Part shown: piece by piece, positions 16,746 to 27,091 of the stretch
Layout of the letters: each line of letters opens with the position of its first letter
Numbering within the stretch: position 1 is the first letter of the stretch
Source of the DNA: Parathalassolituus penaei
GTDB taxonomy: Bacteria; Pseudomonadota; Gammaproteobacteria; Pseudomonadales; Oceanobacteraceae
Assembly (NCBI RefSeq): GCF_026626885.1
Contig: NZ_JAPNOA010000028.1
Coordinates: 169,409-233,408 of the forward strand
Direction: 5' to 3'
Length of the DNA: 64,000 nucleotides
Program-made: the position numbers and the translations under genes
The notes under the pieces: generated by a model
Told to the model about the DNA's origin: nothing
Databases searched by the model: none
The model's input: the letters and a program-made list of their open reading frames with translations, nothing else

Positions 16746-17951
16746 TCAACCTTTGCGCACCCGCAGCAACACCAGCACTGCCAGCAGCAGTGGCGCCAAT
16801 GACGCCCACAACACCGCATTCCAGCCCCAGGCGGTCAGGACGCCGCCAGACGACAACGAACCAATCGCCATCAGGCCAAAAATGATGAAGTCATTCAGGG
16901 ACTGTACGCGGTTCTTTTCTTCTGCACTGTGGCACTGCAGAACCAGCGCCGACGCACCCAGAAAACCGAAGTTCCAGCCAACACCCAGCAGCACCAGCAT
17001 GGCCCAGAAATGCATAATCTCGATACCCATCAGGCCGACACCGATCGAGCCGAGCGTTAACAACAAACCGGCCATCGACACTGGCATGGCACCCCAGCGT
17101 TCGATCAGGCGGCCGGTAAAAAAGCTCGGCGCGTACATGGCAATCACATGCCACTGGATACCGAGGTTGGAGCTGGATTGTGGATAACCGCAGAAGTGCA
17201 TTGCCAATGGCGCAGCGGTCATCACGAAGTTCATGACGGTGTAAGCCACCGCGCCACAAATCACTGCGGTGATAAACAGCGGCTGGCGAATCACTTCCGA
17301 CAGCGGGCGGCCCGCGGCGGTCTGACCGGCCACCGGGGCGGGTGTTGCTGGTAGTTGCACTCCGGCCAGCACCAGCGCCGACAACATGGCGACCAGTGCC
17401 TGAATCAGAAACGTGCCAGCAAAGGTATGACCCGGCCACAGGTTCATGGTGAAGGTCACCAGCTGGGGGCCAATCACACCGGCGGCGACACCACCCGCCA
17501 TCACCAGCGACAATGCCCGCGCCTTGCGTTCCGGCGCAACCCCGTCAGCGGCAGCAAACCGGAACGACAACACCACGGCGGCATAGGCACCACCCAAAAA
17601 GGTCGACAGGCACAATAGCCAGAACGAGGTTTGCATCACCGCCAGTACGGCAATCAGGCCAGCCAGCGTGCCACACAGGGTTCCCGCCATAAACGCCGCC
17701 TTGCGGCCGTAATAACGGGCCAGTACCCCCATCGGCCAGATACAGGCGGCCATCCCCACCACAAAAATGGTCACAGGCAAGGTCGCCAGTACCGGCAGCG
17801 GCGCCAGCATACTACCGAGAATGGCTGCCGTGGCAAAAATCACGATAGCGTTGGCACCGGCCAGCGCCTGGGCAATCGCCAGACGCCAGATATTGCCCTG
17901 CTGTACGGACACCGGCAGAGTTTGGGAAGGGCTGTTCATGGCAGTATCCAT
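16746..17951 (-). CDS. MFS transporter
   Basis: 401 aa with twelve hydrophobic segments. The MFS loop motif between helices 2 and 3 is recognisable as GVLARYYGRKAAFMAG (about residues 75-90), and a duplicated pattern follows after a central loop near 200 rich in Pro and Ala. This is an inner-membrane secondary transporter, resembling uncharacterised YfcJ/YbfB-type sets; substrate unknown. A downstream ATG four codons in has a slightly better ribosome site, so the start is uncertain. The gene stands alone, with a 15-bp palindrome about 105 bases upstream. Confidence 0.82.
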   Translation of the reverse strand: MDTAMNSPSQTLPVSVQQGNIWRLAIAQALAGANAIVIFATAAILGSMLAPLPVLATLPVTIFVVGMAACIWPMGVLARYYGRKAAFMAGTLCGTLAGLIAVLAVMQTSFWLLCLSTFLGGAYAAVVLSFRFAAADGVAPERKARALSLVMAGGVAAGVIGPQLVTFTMNLWPGHTFAGTFLIQALVAMLSALVLAGVQLPATPAPVAGQTAAGRPLSEVIRQPLFITAVICGAVAYTVMNFVMTAAPLAMHFCGYPQSSSNLGIQWHVIAMYAPSFFTGRLIERWGAMPVSMAGLLLTLGSIGVGLMGIEIMHFWAMLVLLGVGWNFGFLGASALVLQCHSAEEKNRVQSLNDFIIFGLMAIGSLSSGGVLTAWGWNAVLWASLAPLLLAVLVLLRVRKG

Positions 17952-18054
17952 TCAGGGAGACAGAAAAGGGTTGGCCTGTACCGGTGGCAGGTTCAGCTGC
18001 GACTGACAGGGCTGGGTATTCTGCAGGGGCGTTGTTGAGGTCACAATGGATATC

Positions 18055-18069
18055 TGATCATCATGATCA
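18055..18069. promoter_or_regulatory. 15-bp perfect palindrome upstream of the MFS gene
   Basis: TGATCAT (18055-18061), C, ATGATCA (18063-18069). A further TGATCA occurs at 18112-18117. The site lies between the divergent MFS and SGNH genes and is a good candidate operator for the MFS gene. No regulator is adjacent. Confidence 0.45.
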
Positions 18070-18212
18070 TTGCTACGCAAACCTATTGCTTTGTCAATGT
18101 TCATCTATACCTGATCAGCCCTGCAGTATTATGATTTTGCAATTATGATGATATGTCTCCTGGCTCTGGTTTTCGCTTGATTGTCTGGATAACCGATACC
18201 GGAGCTTATTGA

Positions 18213-19328
18213 ATGGAACTGTTTATATCTACGGAGCAGGCATTGCAACAACTCAGAATTGGTGTTATTGGCGGATCAAACAGCGCATTGAAAAATGGTT
18301 ATGTTCCATTAATGGTAAAGATGCTTGAAGAGAGTGGTGTTGTTGTTGATCTGGAGAATCACGCAGTTGGTGCAACCAACTCTGTGAATGGATTGGCCGT
18401 TCTGAAGAATACGGAGCTGGCTGGCAATGTTGATATCTTGCTGGTGGAATATACGCTGAATGATGCAGCCAGCTTTTCACGTCGTCCACAGTTATTCGGA
18501 TTCTGGGCAAAAGCATATGAGGGGATGATTCGCATTGCGCTGGATAAAAACCCTGATCTGATAATTATCCCGATAATATTGAAGATGCGAACCAGAGAGG
18601 GAGCTGGTTACCTTTGTCCTGTTTACAGCGGTAGTGTTGGACTGGCAGCCCGCTATCATCTGCAACTGGTCGACATGGTTGCGGAAGAGGCTGTGAGTGG
18701 TCCGGATCCAGAGACTCTCTATAGCGATGAAGCTCATTACTCCATCAATAGTGGTGCACCCTGGATTGCCTCACATGTTTCGCGAGTCATTCTGGAAGTT
18801 CTTCGTCAGCGGCCATGCCAGACAGTGACGAAGCCAGTTGATCCAACCTGCTTTTCGAATGTGAAGTACTGGGCTGATGTTTCAGCGCTGGTACCTGAAT
18901 GCAAGACCAGGCATTTCATCAACTCAATGGTGGATGTAAATGCGTATGTGTTGGCTAATAAAGATCCGGTTCGATTCAGACTTTGGGGGCGTATCCTTGC
19001 GTTACAATTTGTTTCAACACCTGACAGTCCAGCGATCCGAATATCGGTAGGCAAGGAAAGCTATATCCAGAATACAGTGCGCTCAACATTCAGGAATAAA
19101 AAATTCCCTTTCTTGTTGAGTACTATTATTCCGGTTGTGCATACAGGCGTTGATTTGACCAGTAATGGTTCTCTGGTCTCGATTTCGCATACTCCGCCCG
19201 ACAACAAGGATGATTCCTCCGCCGGGCTTTCCGAAGCGACAGGGGCATTTATACCCTCTGTTGAGCCAATTTCTGGTCCGTTCCATCTGGTTGGCATTTT
19301 ATACTCGGGCGGAATTCAGCCCATGTAA
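18213..19328 (+). CDS. SGNH/GDSL-like hydrolase, orphan and probably acquired
   Basis: 371 aa. I do not recognise a named family, but the N-terminal half has SGNH hydrolase features in the right order. Block I is VIGGSNSALKNGY (Ser22 as nucleophile candidate). Block II Gly53 lies in NHAVGATNS, Asn83 in EYTLND serves as block III, and Asp172/His175 in SDEAHYS as block V. There is no signal peptide. The C-terminal 170 residues look like beta-rich strands of unknown role. Members act as esterases or acyltransferases, often on polysaccharides. The gene is visibly AT-richer than its neighbours, stands alone and has its own terminator, all suggesting transfer. GGAGC lies 9 bases before the ATG. Confidence 0.65.
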   Translation: MELFISTEQALQQLRIGVIGGSNSALKNGYVPLMVKMLEESGVVVDLENHAVGATNSVNGLAVLKNTELAGNVDILLVEYTLNDAASFSRRPQLFGFWAKAYEGMIRIALDKNPDLIIIPIILKMRTREGAGYLCPVYSGSVGLAARYHLQLVDMVAEEAVSGPDPETLYSDEAHYSINSGAPWIASHVSRVILEVLRQRPCQTVTKPVDPTCFSNVKYWADVSALVPECKTRHFINSMVDVNAYVLANKDPVRFRLWGRILALQFVSTPDSPAIRISVGKESYIQNTVRSTFRNKKFPFLLSTIIPVVHTGVDLTSNGSLVSISHTPPDNKDDSSAGLSEATGAFIPSVEPISGPFHLVGILYSGGIQPM

Positions 19329-19386
19329 GGACCGTCTGCCAAACCAGGAGGCTCACGCCTGTGAATCTCCAGGGACACTTTGAATA

Positions 19387-19435
19387 ACTCTGCACGAGTG
19401 CTGCAGCACTTGCACGGGAGCTGTGCAGAGTTTTT
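19387..19435 (+). terminator. Nested-hairpin intrinsic terminator after the SGNH gene
   Basis: ACTCTGCAC (19387-19395) pairs with GTGCAGAGT (19423-19431) and is followed by a short run of Ts (19431-19435). Inside the loop is a perfect 14-bp palindrome, AGTGCTGCAGCACT (19397-19410). Confidence 0.75.
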
Positions 19436-19502
19436 CCAATTGTCTCTGCATCTGATGTTTGTTGGCTGTTGTCAGGAAAAATTAAAAGCTTCGTGTGATT
19501 AC

Positions 19503-20378
19503 TCACTCAATATTCTGCACCTGCTCACGCATCTGCTCGATCAGCACTTTCATTTCTACCGCGGCCTGGGTGGTGACGCTGGTGAGGGCTTTGGATGACA
19601 GGGTGTTCGCTTCGCGATTCAGCTCCTGCATCATAAAGTCGAGGCGGCGGCCAATCGGTTCGTTGCGTTTGAGGATGCGGCCAATCTCGGTGATATGGGT
19701 GCGCAGGCGGTCGAGTTCTTCGGCAACGTCGGCTTTCTGGGCCAGAATCACCATTTCCTGTTCGAGGCGTTCCTGACTGGCGAGGTTTTCCTTGCCATCC
19801 AGCATGTCGGTCAGACGGTTCTGCAGTTGCTGGCGTTGGGCGGCGAGGGCTTCCGGCAGGTGAGTCTGTACATCCTTGACCAGTGCGGTCATGGCATCAA
19901 TACGCTGGCGAATCAGGTTGGCCAGCTCTGCACCTTCACGGGCACGGGTGTGCTGGGCGACGTCCAGACACTGACGGAAACCGTCGAGGGCCTGCTCCAG
20001 CAGCATTGGCTGGTCGCTGCCTTCGTTGCGCAGAATACCGGGCCATGCCAGCAGGGCTAGGGCATCCGGGTTACTGCTGTCGGGAATGGTGGCGCGAATC
20101 TGATCAAGTGCGCTGGCCAGTTCATTGAGGCGATCAGTGTTCACCGACAGGCTCTGGTTGCTGTTGTCGGTCTGCAGTTTGAGGAAACATTCGATCTTGC
20201 CACGGCTGAATTGCTGCCGCAGGGCATCGCGCAGGGCGGGTTCCAGTTCTCGCAGGCTGTCGGGCAGACGGAAGTGGGGTTCGAGGTAACGGCTGTTAAC
20301 AGTGCGGATTTCCCAGGTCAACTGACCCGCCTGACTGTTACTGCTGTGGCGGGCGAAGGAAGTCATGCTGTTAACCAC
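19503..20378 (-). CDS. yicC: YicC-family endoribonuclease
   Basis: 291 aa, the family length. It starts at GTG 20378, giving MVNSMTSFARHSSNS, the conserved N-terminus of the family; AGGAG lies 6-7 bases upstream. The C-terminal DUF1732 part contains EELDRLRTHITEI, RRLDFMMQELNREANTLSSK and the terminal QAAVEMKVLIEQMREQVQNIE. YicC proteins are cytoplasmic endoribonucleases linked to sRNA (RyhB) decay in E. coli. It is divergent from rph, the arrangement seen in many gammaproteobacteria. Confidence 0.93.
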   Translation of the reverse strand: MVNSMTSFARHSSNSQAGQLTWEIRTVNSRYLEPHFRLPDSLRELEPALRDALRQQFSRGKIECFLKLQTDNSNQSLSVNTDRLNELASALDQIRATIPDSSNPDALALLAWPGILRNEGSDQPMLLEQALDGFRQCLDVAQHTRAREGAELANLIRQRIDAMTALVKDVQTHLPEALAAQRQQLQNRLTDMLDGKENLASQERLEQEMVILAQKADVAEELDRLRTHITEIGRILKRNEPIGRRLDFMMQELNREANTLSSKALTSVTTQAAVEMKVLIEQMREQVQNIE

Positions 20379-20461
20379 GGGGCGCTCCTGTGCTGTCTCG
20401 AAATTGTCTCTCCATGATAACGGCGCAGGCCGTTAGTCGCTATTCCGATGGCGAATACCGC

Positions 20462-20467
20462 TATAAT
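20462..20467 (+). promoter_or_regulatory. Probable -10 element of the rph promoter
   Basis: A consensus TATAAT lies 40 bases before the rph start in the yicC-rph divergent region. No convincing -35 is seen 16-18 bases upstream. Confidence 0.45.
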
Positions 20468-20506
20468 GGCGGCCATACCAAGACGAGATAGCAAAGAGGA
20501 TTACCT

Positions 20507-21223
20507 ATGAGACCGAGTGGTCGTGCCAATGATCAGTTGCGCGAAGTACGGATTCAGCGCGGATTTACCAAACATGCCGAAGGATCGGTGCTGATCGAGT
20601 TTGGTGATACCCGGGTAATCTGTACCGCCTCCGTGGAAGCCGGTGTGCCACCGTTCCTGCGTGGCAAGGGCCAGGGCTGGATTACTGCCGAATATGGCAT
20701 GCTGCCACGTGCCACCGGTTCCCGTAACCAGCGTGAGGCCGCCAAGGGCAAACAGCAGGGCCGTACGGTGGAGATTTCCCGTCTGATTGGTCGCAGTCTG
20801 CGGGCGGCGGTGGATCTGAACGCGCTGGGTGAAAACACCATCACCATCGATTGTGATGTAATTCAGGCCGACGGCGGTACTCGCACCGCGTCCATCACCG
20901 GTGCCAGCGTGGCATTGGCGGATGCCATCAAATGGCTGAAAGCCAACGGCAAGGTCAAGGGTGAACCCCTGAAGCAGATGATTGCTGCGGTGTCGGTGGG
21001 TATCTACAAGGGTGAGCCGGTTCTGGATCTGGATTATGCCGAGGATTCCAGCGCCGAAACCGACATGAACGTGATCATGACGGACACGGGCGGTTATGTA
21101 GAGGTGCAGGGGACTGCCGAAGGTGAAACCTTCCAGCGTGAACAGCTCAACGCCATGCTGGCGCTGGCTGAAAAAGGCATCGCTGAACTGTGCGACATGC
21201 AGAAAGCGGCACTGTCAGCCTGA
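20507..21223 (+). CDS. rph: Ribonuclease PH
   Basis: 238 aa, full length. It starts [16 protein letters not shown], the standard N-terminus. It contains [13 protein letters not shown], the phosphate-binding region with [15 protein letters not shown], and [12 protein letters not shown]. RNase PH is a phosphorolytic 3'-5' exoribonuclease that trims tRNA 3' ends in the cytoplasm. GAGGA precedes the ATG by about 7 bases. The C-terminal tail is intact, unlike the frameshifted rph of E. coli K-12 that disturbs pyrE expression. It is convergent with crc; pyrE follows on the same strand beyond crc. Confidence 0.97.
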   Translation: MRPSGRANDQLREVRIQRGFTKHAEGSVLIEFGDTRVICTASVEAGVPPFLRGKGQGWITAEYGMLPRATGSRNQREAAKGKQQGRTVEISRLIGRSLRAAVDLNALGENTITIDCDVIQADGGTRTASITGASVALADAIKWLKANGKVKGEPLKQMIAAVSVGIYKGEPVLDLDYAEDSSAETDMNVIMTDTGGYVEVQGTAEGETFQREQLNAMLALAEKGIAELCDMQKAALSA

Positions 21224-21284
21224 GTGGCTGAATCCTTTCAACAGCCCCGTCTGTGATCACAGGTCCGGCACTCGCCGGGCCTGC

Positions 21285-22061
21285 TTATTCGTCGTCGAAC
21301 TCGTATTCCACCATCACCGCAGCGTGATCACCAAACTTCAGGCTGCTGGTTTCAATACGGGCATCCACCACAAACTGGCGTACGCCAGGGCTGCAGATCT
21401 GGTAGTCCTTGCGCCAGCCATTCTGATTACGACGGGCGTTTTCGGCATCTGGCCACCAGGTAAACTGGTTTTCACCAAAGTTGGCTTCGCGGAAGGCGTC
21501 GGTGTAACCGGCCGGACCAAAGATCTGGTCAAACCATGCACGTTCTTCCGGCAGGAAACCCGGTGTGTTCTGGTTGGCTTGCCAGTTCGACAGGTCGATG
21601 GTCTTGTGTGCGGCTTCGAAGTTGCCACAAATAATAAATTCGCGACGTTTGCGGCGGTTTTTCTGCAGGTGATCCAGAAACTGCTTCTGGAACGCCAGCT
21701 TGTCTTCGAGGCTGTTAAAGGCATCGACCGGCGGAAACATGATCGAACCCACGCTGACATGCGGGAAGTCGGCCTGAATGTAACGACCTTGCAGGTCGCA
21801 TTGCAGGAATGACAGGCCGGTCATGATGGCCTTCGGAACTTCCCGGGTCAGAATGGCAACGCCGGAATAGTCGTCGGCGTCGGCATCAAAAAAGTAGGCG
21901 TTGTAGCCTGGCGGGTAAACCGCGGCATCAGACAGCTGATACTCTTTGGCACGGATGTTCTGAATGGCTACCACGTCGGCATCGGCGCTCGCCAGCCAGG
22001 TGTAGAGCCCTTTGCTCACCGCCTGTTCCAATCCGTTTACCTGTAAAGTGATAACTCGCAT
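21285..22061 (-). CDS. crc: Catabolite repression control protein Crc
   Basis: 258 aa, exonuclease III/endonuclease-phosphatase fold. The start at 22061 gives MRVITLQVNGLEQAVSKGLY, aligned with Pseudomonas Crc, with GGGAA ahead. Catalytic positions of the nuclease family are changed: the LQET-type metal site reads IQNIR, and the usual GDFN reads CGNFEAAHK. A C-terminal DHAAV remains. This loss is also seen in Pseudomonas Crc, which works with Hfq as a translational repressor of catabolic mRNAs and not as a nuclease. The location between rph and pyrE is the Pseudomonas locus. Carbon catabolite control by Crc/Hfq is therefore likely in this organism. Confidence 0.9.
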   Translation of the reverse strand: MRVITLQVNGLEQAVSKGLYTWLASADADVVAIQNIRAKEYQLSDAAVYPPGYNAYFFDADADDYSGVAILTREVPKAIMTGLSFLQCDLQGRYIQADFPHVSVGSIMFPPVDAFNSLEDKLAFQKQFLDHLQKNRRKRREFIICGNFEAAHKTIDLSNWQANQNTPGFLPEERAWFDQIFGPAGYTDAFREANFGENQFTWWPDAENARRNQNGWRKDYQICSPGVRQFVVDARIETSSLKFGDHAAVMVEYEFDDE

Positions 22062-22260
22062 ACGTGGTTCCCAACTGATGATGCGTGTATCATAACCCAT
22101 CACTCTGAGTGCAGGTAAACAGCCAGCTGTTCCGTTATTTCGATTGTCGTCGATTTTTATGGGCAGAGTGGCCTTGTCGCATGATTTTGCCTCTCTCAAC
22201 CTGCCACCAAAACCGTTTTTTCCCCTGCGCTGCCGCGCGATGTTGACCTCAAGGTGTTAA

Positions 22261-22908
22261 ATGAAAGCTTATCAGCAAGAGTTTATTGAATTTGCCATTC
22301 GTCAGGGCGTACTGAAGTTTGGTGAGTTTACCCTCAAGTCCGGTCGTGTAAGCCCTTATTTCTTCAATGCTGGCCTGTTCAACACCGGCGCGGCGCTGGC
22401 TCGTCTGGGGCGTTTCTACGCTGCAGCTCTGCAGGATTCCGGTGTGGCTTACGATGTGGTGTTTGGCCCGGCGTACAAGGGTATTCCGCTGGCAGCCTCC
22501 ATGACCGTGGCGCTGGCTAACGACTTCGATCGTGATGTGCCATACGTATTCAACCGCAAGGAAGCCAAGACTCACGGTGAAGGTGGCAATCTGGTGGGGG
22601 CACCACTGCAAGGTCGTGTGGTGATTGTCGATGACGTGATCACCGCTGGCACTGCTATCCGTGAAGTGATGGGCATGATTGAGGGTACTGAAGGTGCTCA
22701 GGCCGTCGCAGCCCTGATTGCTCTGGACCGCCAGGAAAAAGGTCAGGGTGAATTGTCGGCCATCCAGGAAGTTGAGCGTGACTTCGGTATCAAGGTAGTG
22801 AGCATTGTGTCCCTGAACCAGGTTCTGGACTACGTGCTGAAAAAACCTGAACTGCAAGTGTATGCGCCGGCTATTCAGGCCTACCGCGCCAGCTACGGTG
22901 TAGCCTGA
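22261..22908 (+). CDS. pyrE: Orotate phosphoribosyltransferase
   Basis: 215 aa, full length. It starts [20 protein letters not shown]. The PRPP-binding motif [16 protein letters not shown] is clear near residue 120, as are the catalytic loop lysines in [15 protein letters not shown]. It converts orotate plus PRPP to OMP in pyrimidine synthesis. It is followed by a secreted coiled-coil gene that overlaps it by one base (TGATG). Confidence 0.97.
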   Translation: MKAYQQEFIEFAIRQGVLKFGEFTLKSGRVSPYFFNAGLFNTGAALARLGRFYAAALQDSGVAYDVVFGPAYKGIPLAASMTVALANDFDRDVPYVFNRKEAKTHGEGGNLVGAPLQGRVVIVDDVITAGTAIREVMGMIEGTEGAQAVAALIALDRQEKGQGELSAIQEVERDFGIKVVSIVSLNQVLDYVLKKPELQVYAPAIQAYRASYGVA

Positions 22909-23633
22909 TGCGCGCTGCCAGTCTGCTGGTTCTGTTACTGGCCGGACTGGCAACCAGTCCGGTTGATGCCGCCACCAAAAGCGGCATGAAAATGTACCGT
23001 TACAAGGTCGATGGTGTGCTGGTAATACGCGATAACGTGCCACCGGAATTTGCCAAGCTCGGTTACGAGGTGATTGGCAAAAACGGTATGGTGATCGAAG
23101 TTGTGCCTCCAGCCCCTTCAAGCGAGGAACTGGTCAAACGCCATGCCGCTCAAAAAGCTGAAGAAGATCGTCAGGCTCGTATTAAGGTCACCAAAGATCG
23201 TGATAGCAACCTGATGCGTCTGTACGAGCGTCCGGAAGACGTTGAACGTGCCCGTTTGCGCAAAGCCGAGGAAGTGAACAGTTATATTGCCCTGCTGGAA
23301 AAGCGTCTTGATAATTTCCGTTCCAAACTCGAACCTCTGAATGCCCAGAAAGCCGGTGCCGAAGAACACCAGCGGCCGTTACCGCCGGGTCTGGCTGAAG
23401 AAATTGCCGGTCTCGAAAAGGGTATTGCTGATGGCGAGAAGGATATTCGTGATCGTCGCGATGAACTGAGCCGAATCACCCGTGATTACGCTGAACAGTA
23501 TGAGCGGGTACGGATTCTGCAGGTGTACCCGGCAGGTACTCTGGAAGAAGAAGTAGACTTTCAGAAGCTCGATGCCGAGTTGGCCAAACGCCAGACGACT
23601 CAGCCGGGTAACGGCAACAAGCCGAAGCAGTAA
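22908..23633 (+). CDS. Secreted coiled-coil protein of unknown function, coupled to pyrE
   Basis: 241 aa. A signal peptide covers residues 1-21 (RAASLLVLLLAGLATSPVDA). A short domain follows, with MKMYRYKVDGVLVIRDNVPPEF and KLGYEVIG. This resembles the N-terminal DUF4124-like segment of other exported proteins, in which a Tyr/Arg motif is followed by 'KLGYEV'. Residues about 65-200 are strongly charged and predicted coiled coil (Glu/Lys/Arg rich). It is probably periplasmic. The start ATG overlaps the pyrE stop, implying coupled translation, yet nothing suggests a role in pyrimidine metabolism. Confidence 0.75.
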   Translation: MRAASLLVLLLAGLATSPVDAATKSGMKMYRYKVDGVLVIRDNVPPEFAKLGYEVIGKNGMVIEVVPPAPSSEELVKRHAAQKAEEDRQARIKVTKDRDSNLMRLYERPEDVERARLRKAEEVNSYIALLEKRLDNFRSKLEPLNAQKAGAEEHQRPLPPGLAEEIAGLEKGIADGEKDIRDRRDELSRITRDYAEQYERVRILQVYPAGTLEEEVDFQKLDAELAKRQTTQPGNGNKPKQ

Positions 23634-23658
23634 TCTCCGGAGTGTGTGGGGTGTCAGG

Positions 23659-24264
23659 TCAGACCTGGCGCTCGCGCAACAGGGCTGGCTGTAATAACTG
23701 CCACTGCTCATCCCAACGGCCGGTTGGCGGCTGTTTGAATTCGCTGCGAACATATTGGCGAATACGCCCTTCAACCACTGCCGTCAGCAGGTTGGCCGTG
23801 GCGCTGGCGGTAACCATCGTCAGCTTGCCTTCATGTACTTCCGCATCGCGCAGAATCTGGCGCAGCTGGGTTTCCAGACGTTCAAATACCTGATGAATAC
23901 GATCACGCAGACGGTCGGTTTCGCCGGACAGAGCGTCGCCGGATAACAGTCGGCACATGCCGGGATTTTTCTCGGCAAAGGTCAGAATCAGGGTCAGGGT
24001 GTGTTCTATCCGGCCCAGCGCGTCAGGGACGTCGGCGAGAATGCGATTGATACGGGTGAAGATCACTTCTTCGATATAGCTGATCAGGCCTTCGAGCATT
24101 TTGGCCTTGCTCGGGAAGTGACGGTAGAGCGCGGCTTCGGACACGCCAACCTCGCGAGCGAGGTTGGCGGTGGTGATGCGGGCACCCGGTTGGGTCTCCA
24201 GCATGTGCGCCAGGGATTGCAGGATCTGGTCCCGTCGCGACAGCTTTTCTTCCAACTTGGTCAT
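23659..24264 (-). CDS. slmA: Nucleoid occlusion factor SlmA (TetR fold)
   Basis: 201 aa, typical of SlmA. The N-terminal TetR helix-turn-helix reads RITTANLAREVGVSEAALYRHFPSKAKMLEGL, a close SlmA match. The rest is the helical FtsZ-interaction domain. SlmA binds DNA sites around the chromosome and blocks Z-ring assembly over the nucleoid. ATG 24264 is preferred; a TTG three codons earlier would place AGGAG too close. It lies 16 bases after argB on the same strand, the last gene of coaBC-dut-argB-slmA, as in E. coli where slmA neighbours dut and coaBC. Confidence 0.92.
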   Translation of the reverse strand: MTKLEEKLSRRDQILQSLAHMLETQPGARITTANLAREVGVSEAALYRHFPSKAKMLEGLISYIEEVIFTRINRILADVPDALGRIEHTLTLILTFAEKNPGMCRLLSGDALSGETDRLRDRIHQVFERLETQLRQILRDAEVHEGKLTMVTASATANLLTAVVEGRIRQYVRSEFKQPPTGRWDEQWQLLQPALLRERQV

Positions 24265-24280
24265 GCCCGACAAACTCCTG

Positions 24281-25312
<1,032 letters not shown>

Positions 25313-25768
25313 TCAGTGGCGACCTGAGTGGCCAAAACCACCGGCACCACGTTCGGTAGCGGTAAATTCCTCGACCATCTCGAACTGCGCCTGAATGACA
25401 GGTACCAGTACCAGCTGGGCCAGACGTTCACCGATATTGAGGGTGAATGCATCCTGACCACGATTCCAGCAGCTCACCATCAGCTGACCTTGATAGTCGG
25501 AGTCGATCAGGCCGACCAGGTTCCCCAGCACGATACCGTGTTTGTGGCCCAGACCGGAGCGCGGCAGGATCACCGCCGCCAGTGACGGATCTTCAATGTA
25601 GATCGCCATGCCGGTTGGAATCAGCACGGTTTCGCCCGGCTGGATCACCATCGGCTCATTGATGCAGGCACGCAGGTCGAGGCCGGCGGAACCCGGGGTG
25701 GCGTATTCTGGCAGCGGAATGCTGTCGCCCAGACGTGGGTCGAGAATTTTCAGTTGCAGCTTGTGCAC
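25313..25768 (-). CDS. dut: dUTP diphosphatase
   Basis: 151 aa, matching the usual bacterial length when started at GTG 25768 (peptide [13 protein letters not shown] after the start). GGAG lies 6 bases upstream. All five dUTPase motifs are visible: [45 protein letters not shown] and the C-terminal [10 protein letters not shown]. It hydrolyses dUTP to dUMP. It starts one base after the coaBC stop, so it is tightly coupled. Confidence 0.96.
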   Translation of the reverse strand: MHKLQLKILDPRLGDSIPLPEYATPGSAGLDLRACINEPMVIQPGETVLIPTGMAIYIEDPSLAAVILPRSGLGHKHGIVLGNLVGLIDSDYQGQLMVSCWNRGQDAFTLNIGERLAQLVLVPVIQAQFEMVEEFTATERGAGGFGHSGRH

Positions 25769-25769
25769 A

Positions 25770-26987
25770 TTAGTCTCCGAGAACGGCAGTGTAGCGTTGG
25801 GCAATGGCCAGGATCAGTTCACGCGCCAGTGCCTGTTTGCTCATGGCGGCAAAAGCCTGCTCACCATCGGGCCAGTACAGGGTGACGGCGTTGTCGTCAC
25901 TGTTAAAACCGATGCCCGGTTGGGACACGTCGTTGGCAACGATCATGTCGAGATTCTTGCGCGCCAGTTTGCCTTTGGCATAGGCCGCAACGTCAGTGGT
26001 TTCGGCGGCAAAACCGACGGTAAAAGGGCGTTCGGCATGGCTGGCGATGGTGGCAACGATGTCCGGGTTTTTCACCAGCGTCAGCTGGATTTCATCACCA
26101 CTTTTCTTGATTTTCTGCTCGGCCACGGCGGCCGGGCGATAGTCGGCCACGGCGGCACTGGCGATAAAAATATCGCAATCACTGACCACATTAAGCGCCG
26201 CATCGAGCATTTCCAGTGCACTGCTGACATTCACCCGCTGGCAACGATCCGGCGTGGTCAGGGTAACAGGGCCGCTGATCAGGGTGACCCGGGCTCCCGC
26301 TTCCTGGGCCGCACGGGCGAGGGCGTACCCCATCTTGCCGGAGCTGTGGTTGCTGATGTAACGCACCGGGTCCAGCGCTTCGCGGGTCGGGCCTGCGGTA
26401 ATCACCACATGACAGCCATCCAGCACAGCGGATTCAAACTGGCGCTCCAGCAAGGCGGTAATGGCTACCGGTTCCAGCATCCGCCCTGGGCCAATATCAC
26501 CACAGGCCTGTTCACCGGCGTCCGGACCAAACACACCCAGACGTTCGCCGCGCAGGCGGGCGAGGTTGGCCAGATTGGCCTGGTTGGTTTCGGCGGCCCA
26601 CATTTGCTGGTTCATGGCAGGCGCCAGGAACAGTGGCGCCGGACTCGCCAGCACCAGGGTGGTGAGCAGGTCGTCGGCCATACCGGCGTTCAGACGGGCA
26701 ATCACATCGGCGGTTGCCGGGGCGATCAGAATGGCATCCGCCCAACGTGCCAGCTCGATATGACCCATACCGGCTTCTGCCGCCGGGTCGAGCAGGGTGT
26801 GGTGCACCGGGTTGCCGGATAAGGCCTGCAAGGTCAGTGGCGTAATAAATTCCATGGCACCGGCGGTCATCACCACGCGCACATCGGCACCGGCCTTTTT
26901 CAGTAAGCGCACCAGTTCGGCAGACTTGTAGGCAGCGATACCGCCGCTGATGCCCAGCAATATGCGTTTGTTGACAAGTGTTGGCAT
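25770..26987 (-). CDS. coaBC: Bifunctional phosphopantothenoylcysteine decarboxylase/synthetase
   Basis: 405 aa with the two-domain order. The N-terminal CoaC flavoprotein part (residues 1-190) contains [16 protein letters not shown] and the catalytic Cys region [13 protein letters not shown]. The C-terminal CoaB part contains [25 protein letters not shown]. The two steps turn phosphopantothenate plus cysteine into phosphopantetheine for coenzyme A. Start ATG 26987 with AGGGAAA ahead. It is divergent from radC and first in the coaBC-dut-argB-slmA operon. Confidence 0.96.
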   Translation of the reverse strand: MPTLVNKRILLGISGGIAAYKSAELVRLLKKAGADVRVVMTAGAMEFITPLTLQALSGNPVHHTLLDPAAEAGMGHIELARWADAILIAPATADVIARLNAGMADDLLTTLVLASPAPLFLAPAMNQQMWAAETNQANLANLARLRGERLGVFGPDAGEQACGDIGPGRMLEPVAITALLERQFESAVLDGCHVVITAGPTREALDPVRYISNHSSGKMGYALARAAQEAGARVTLISGPVTLTTPDRCQRVNVSSALEMLDAALNVVSDCDIFIASAAVADYRPAAVAEQKIKKSGDEIQLTLVKNPDIVATIASHAERPFTVGFAAETTDVAAYAKGKLARKNLDMIVANDVSQPGIGFNSDDNAVTLYWPDGEQAFAAMSKQALARELILAIAQRYTAVLGD

Positions 26988-27091
26988 GTTTTTCCCTGCG
27001 GAGGCTGACAGGCGGTTGTTAGACTGGCGCGCAGTATAACGTAGAGCCGTGCCGGTACGAACCGCAGCGGCCAACACAGGGAGGTGTGGAA

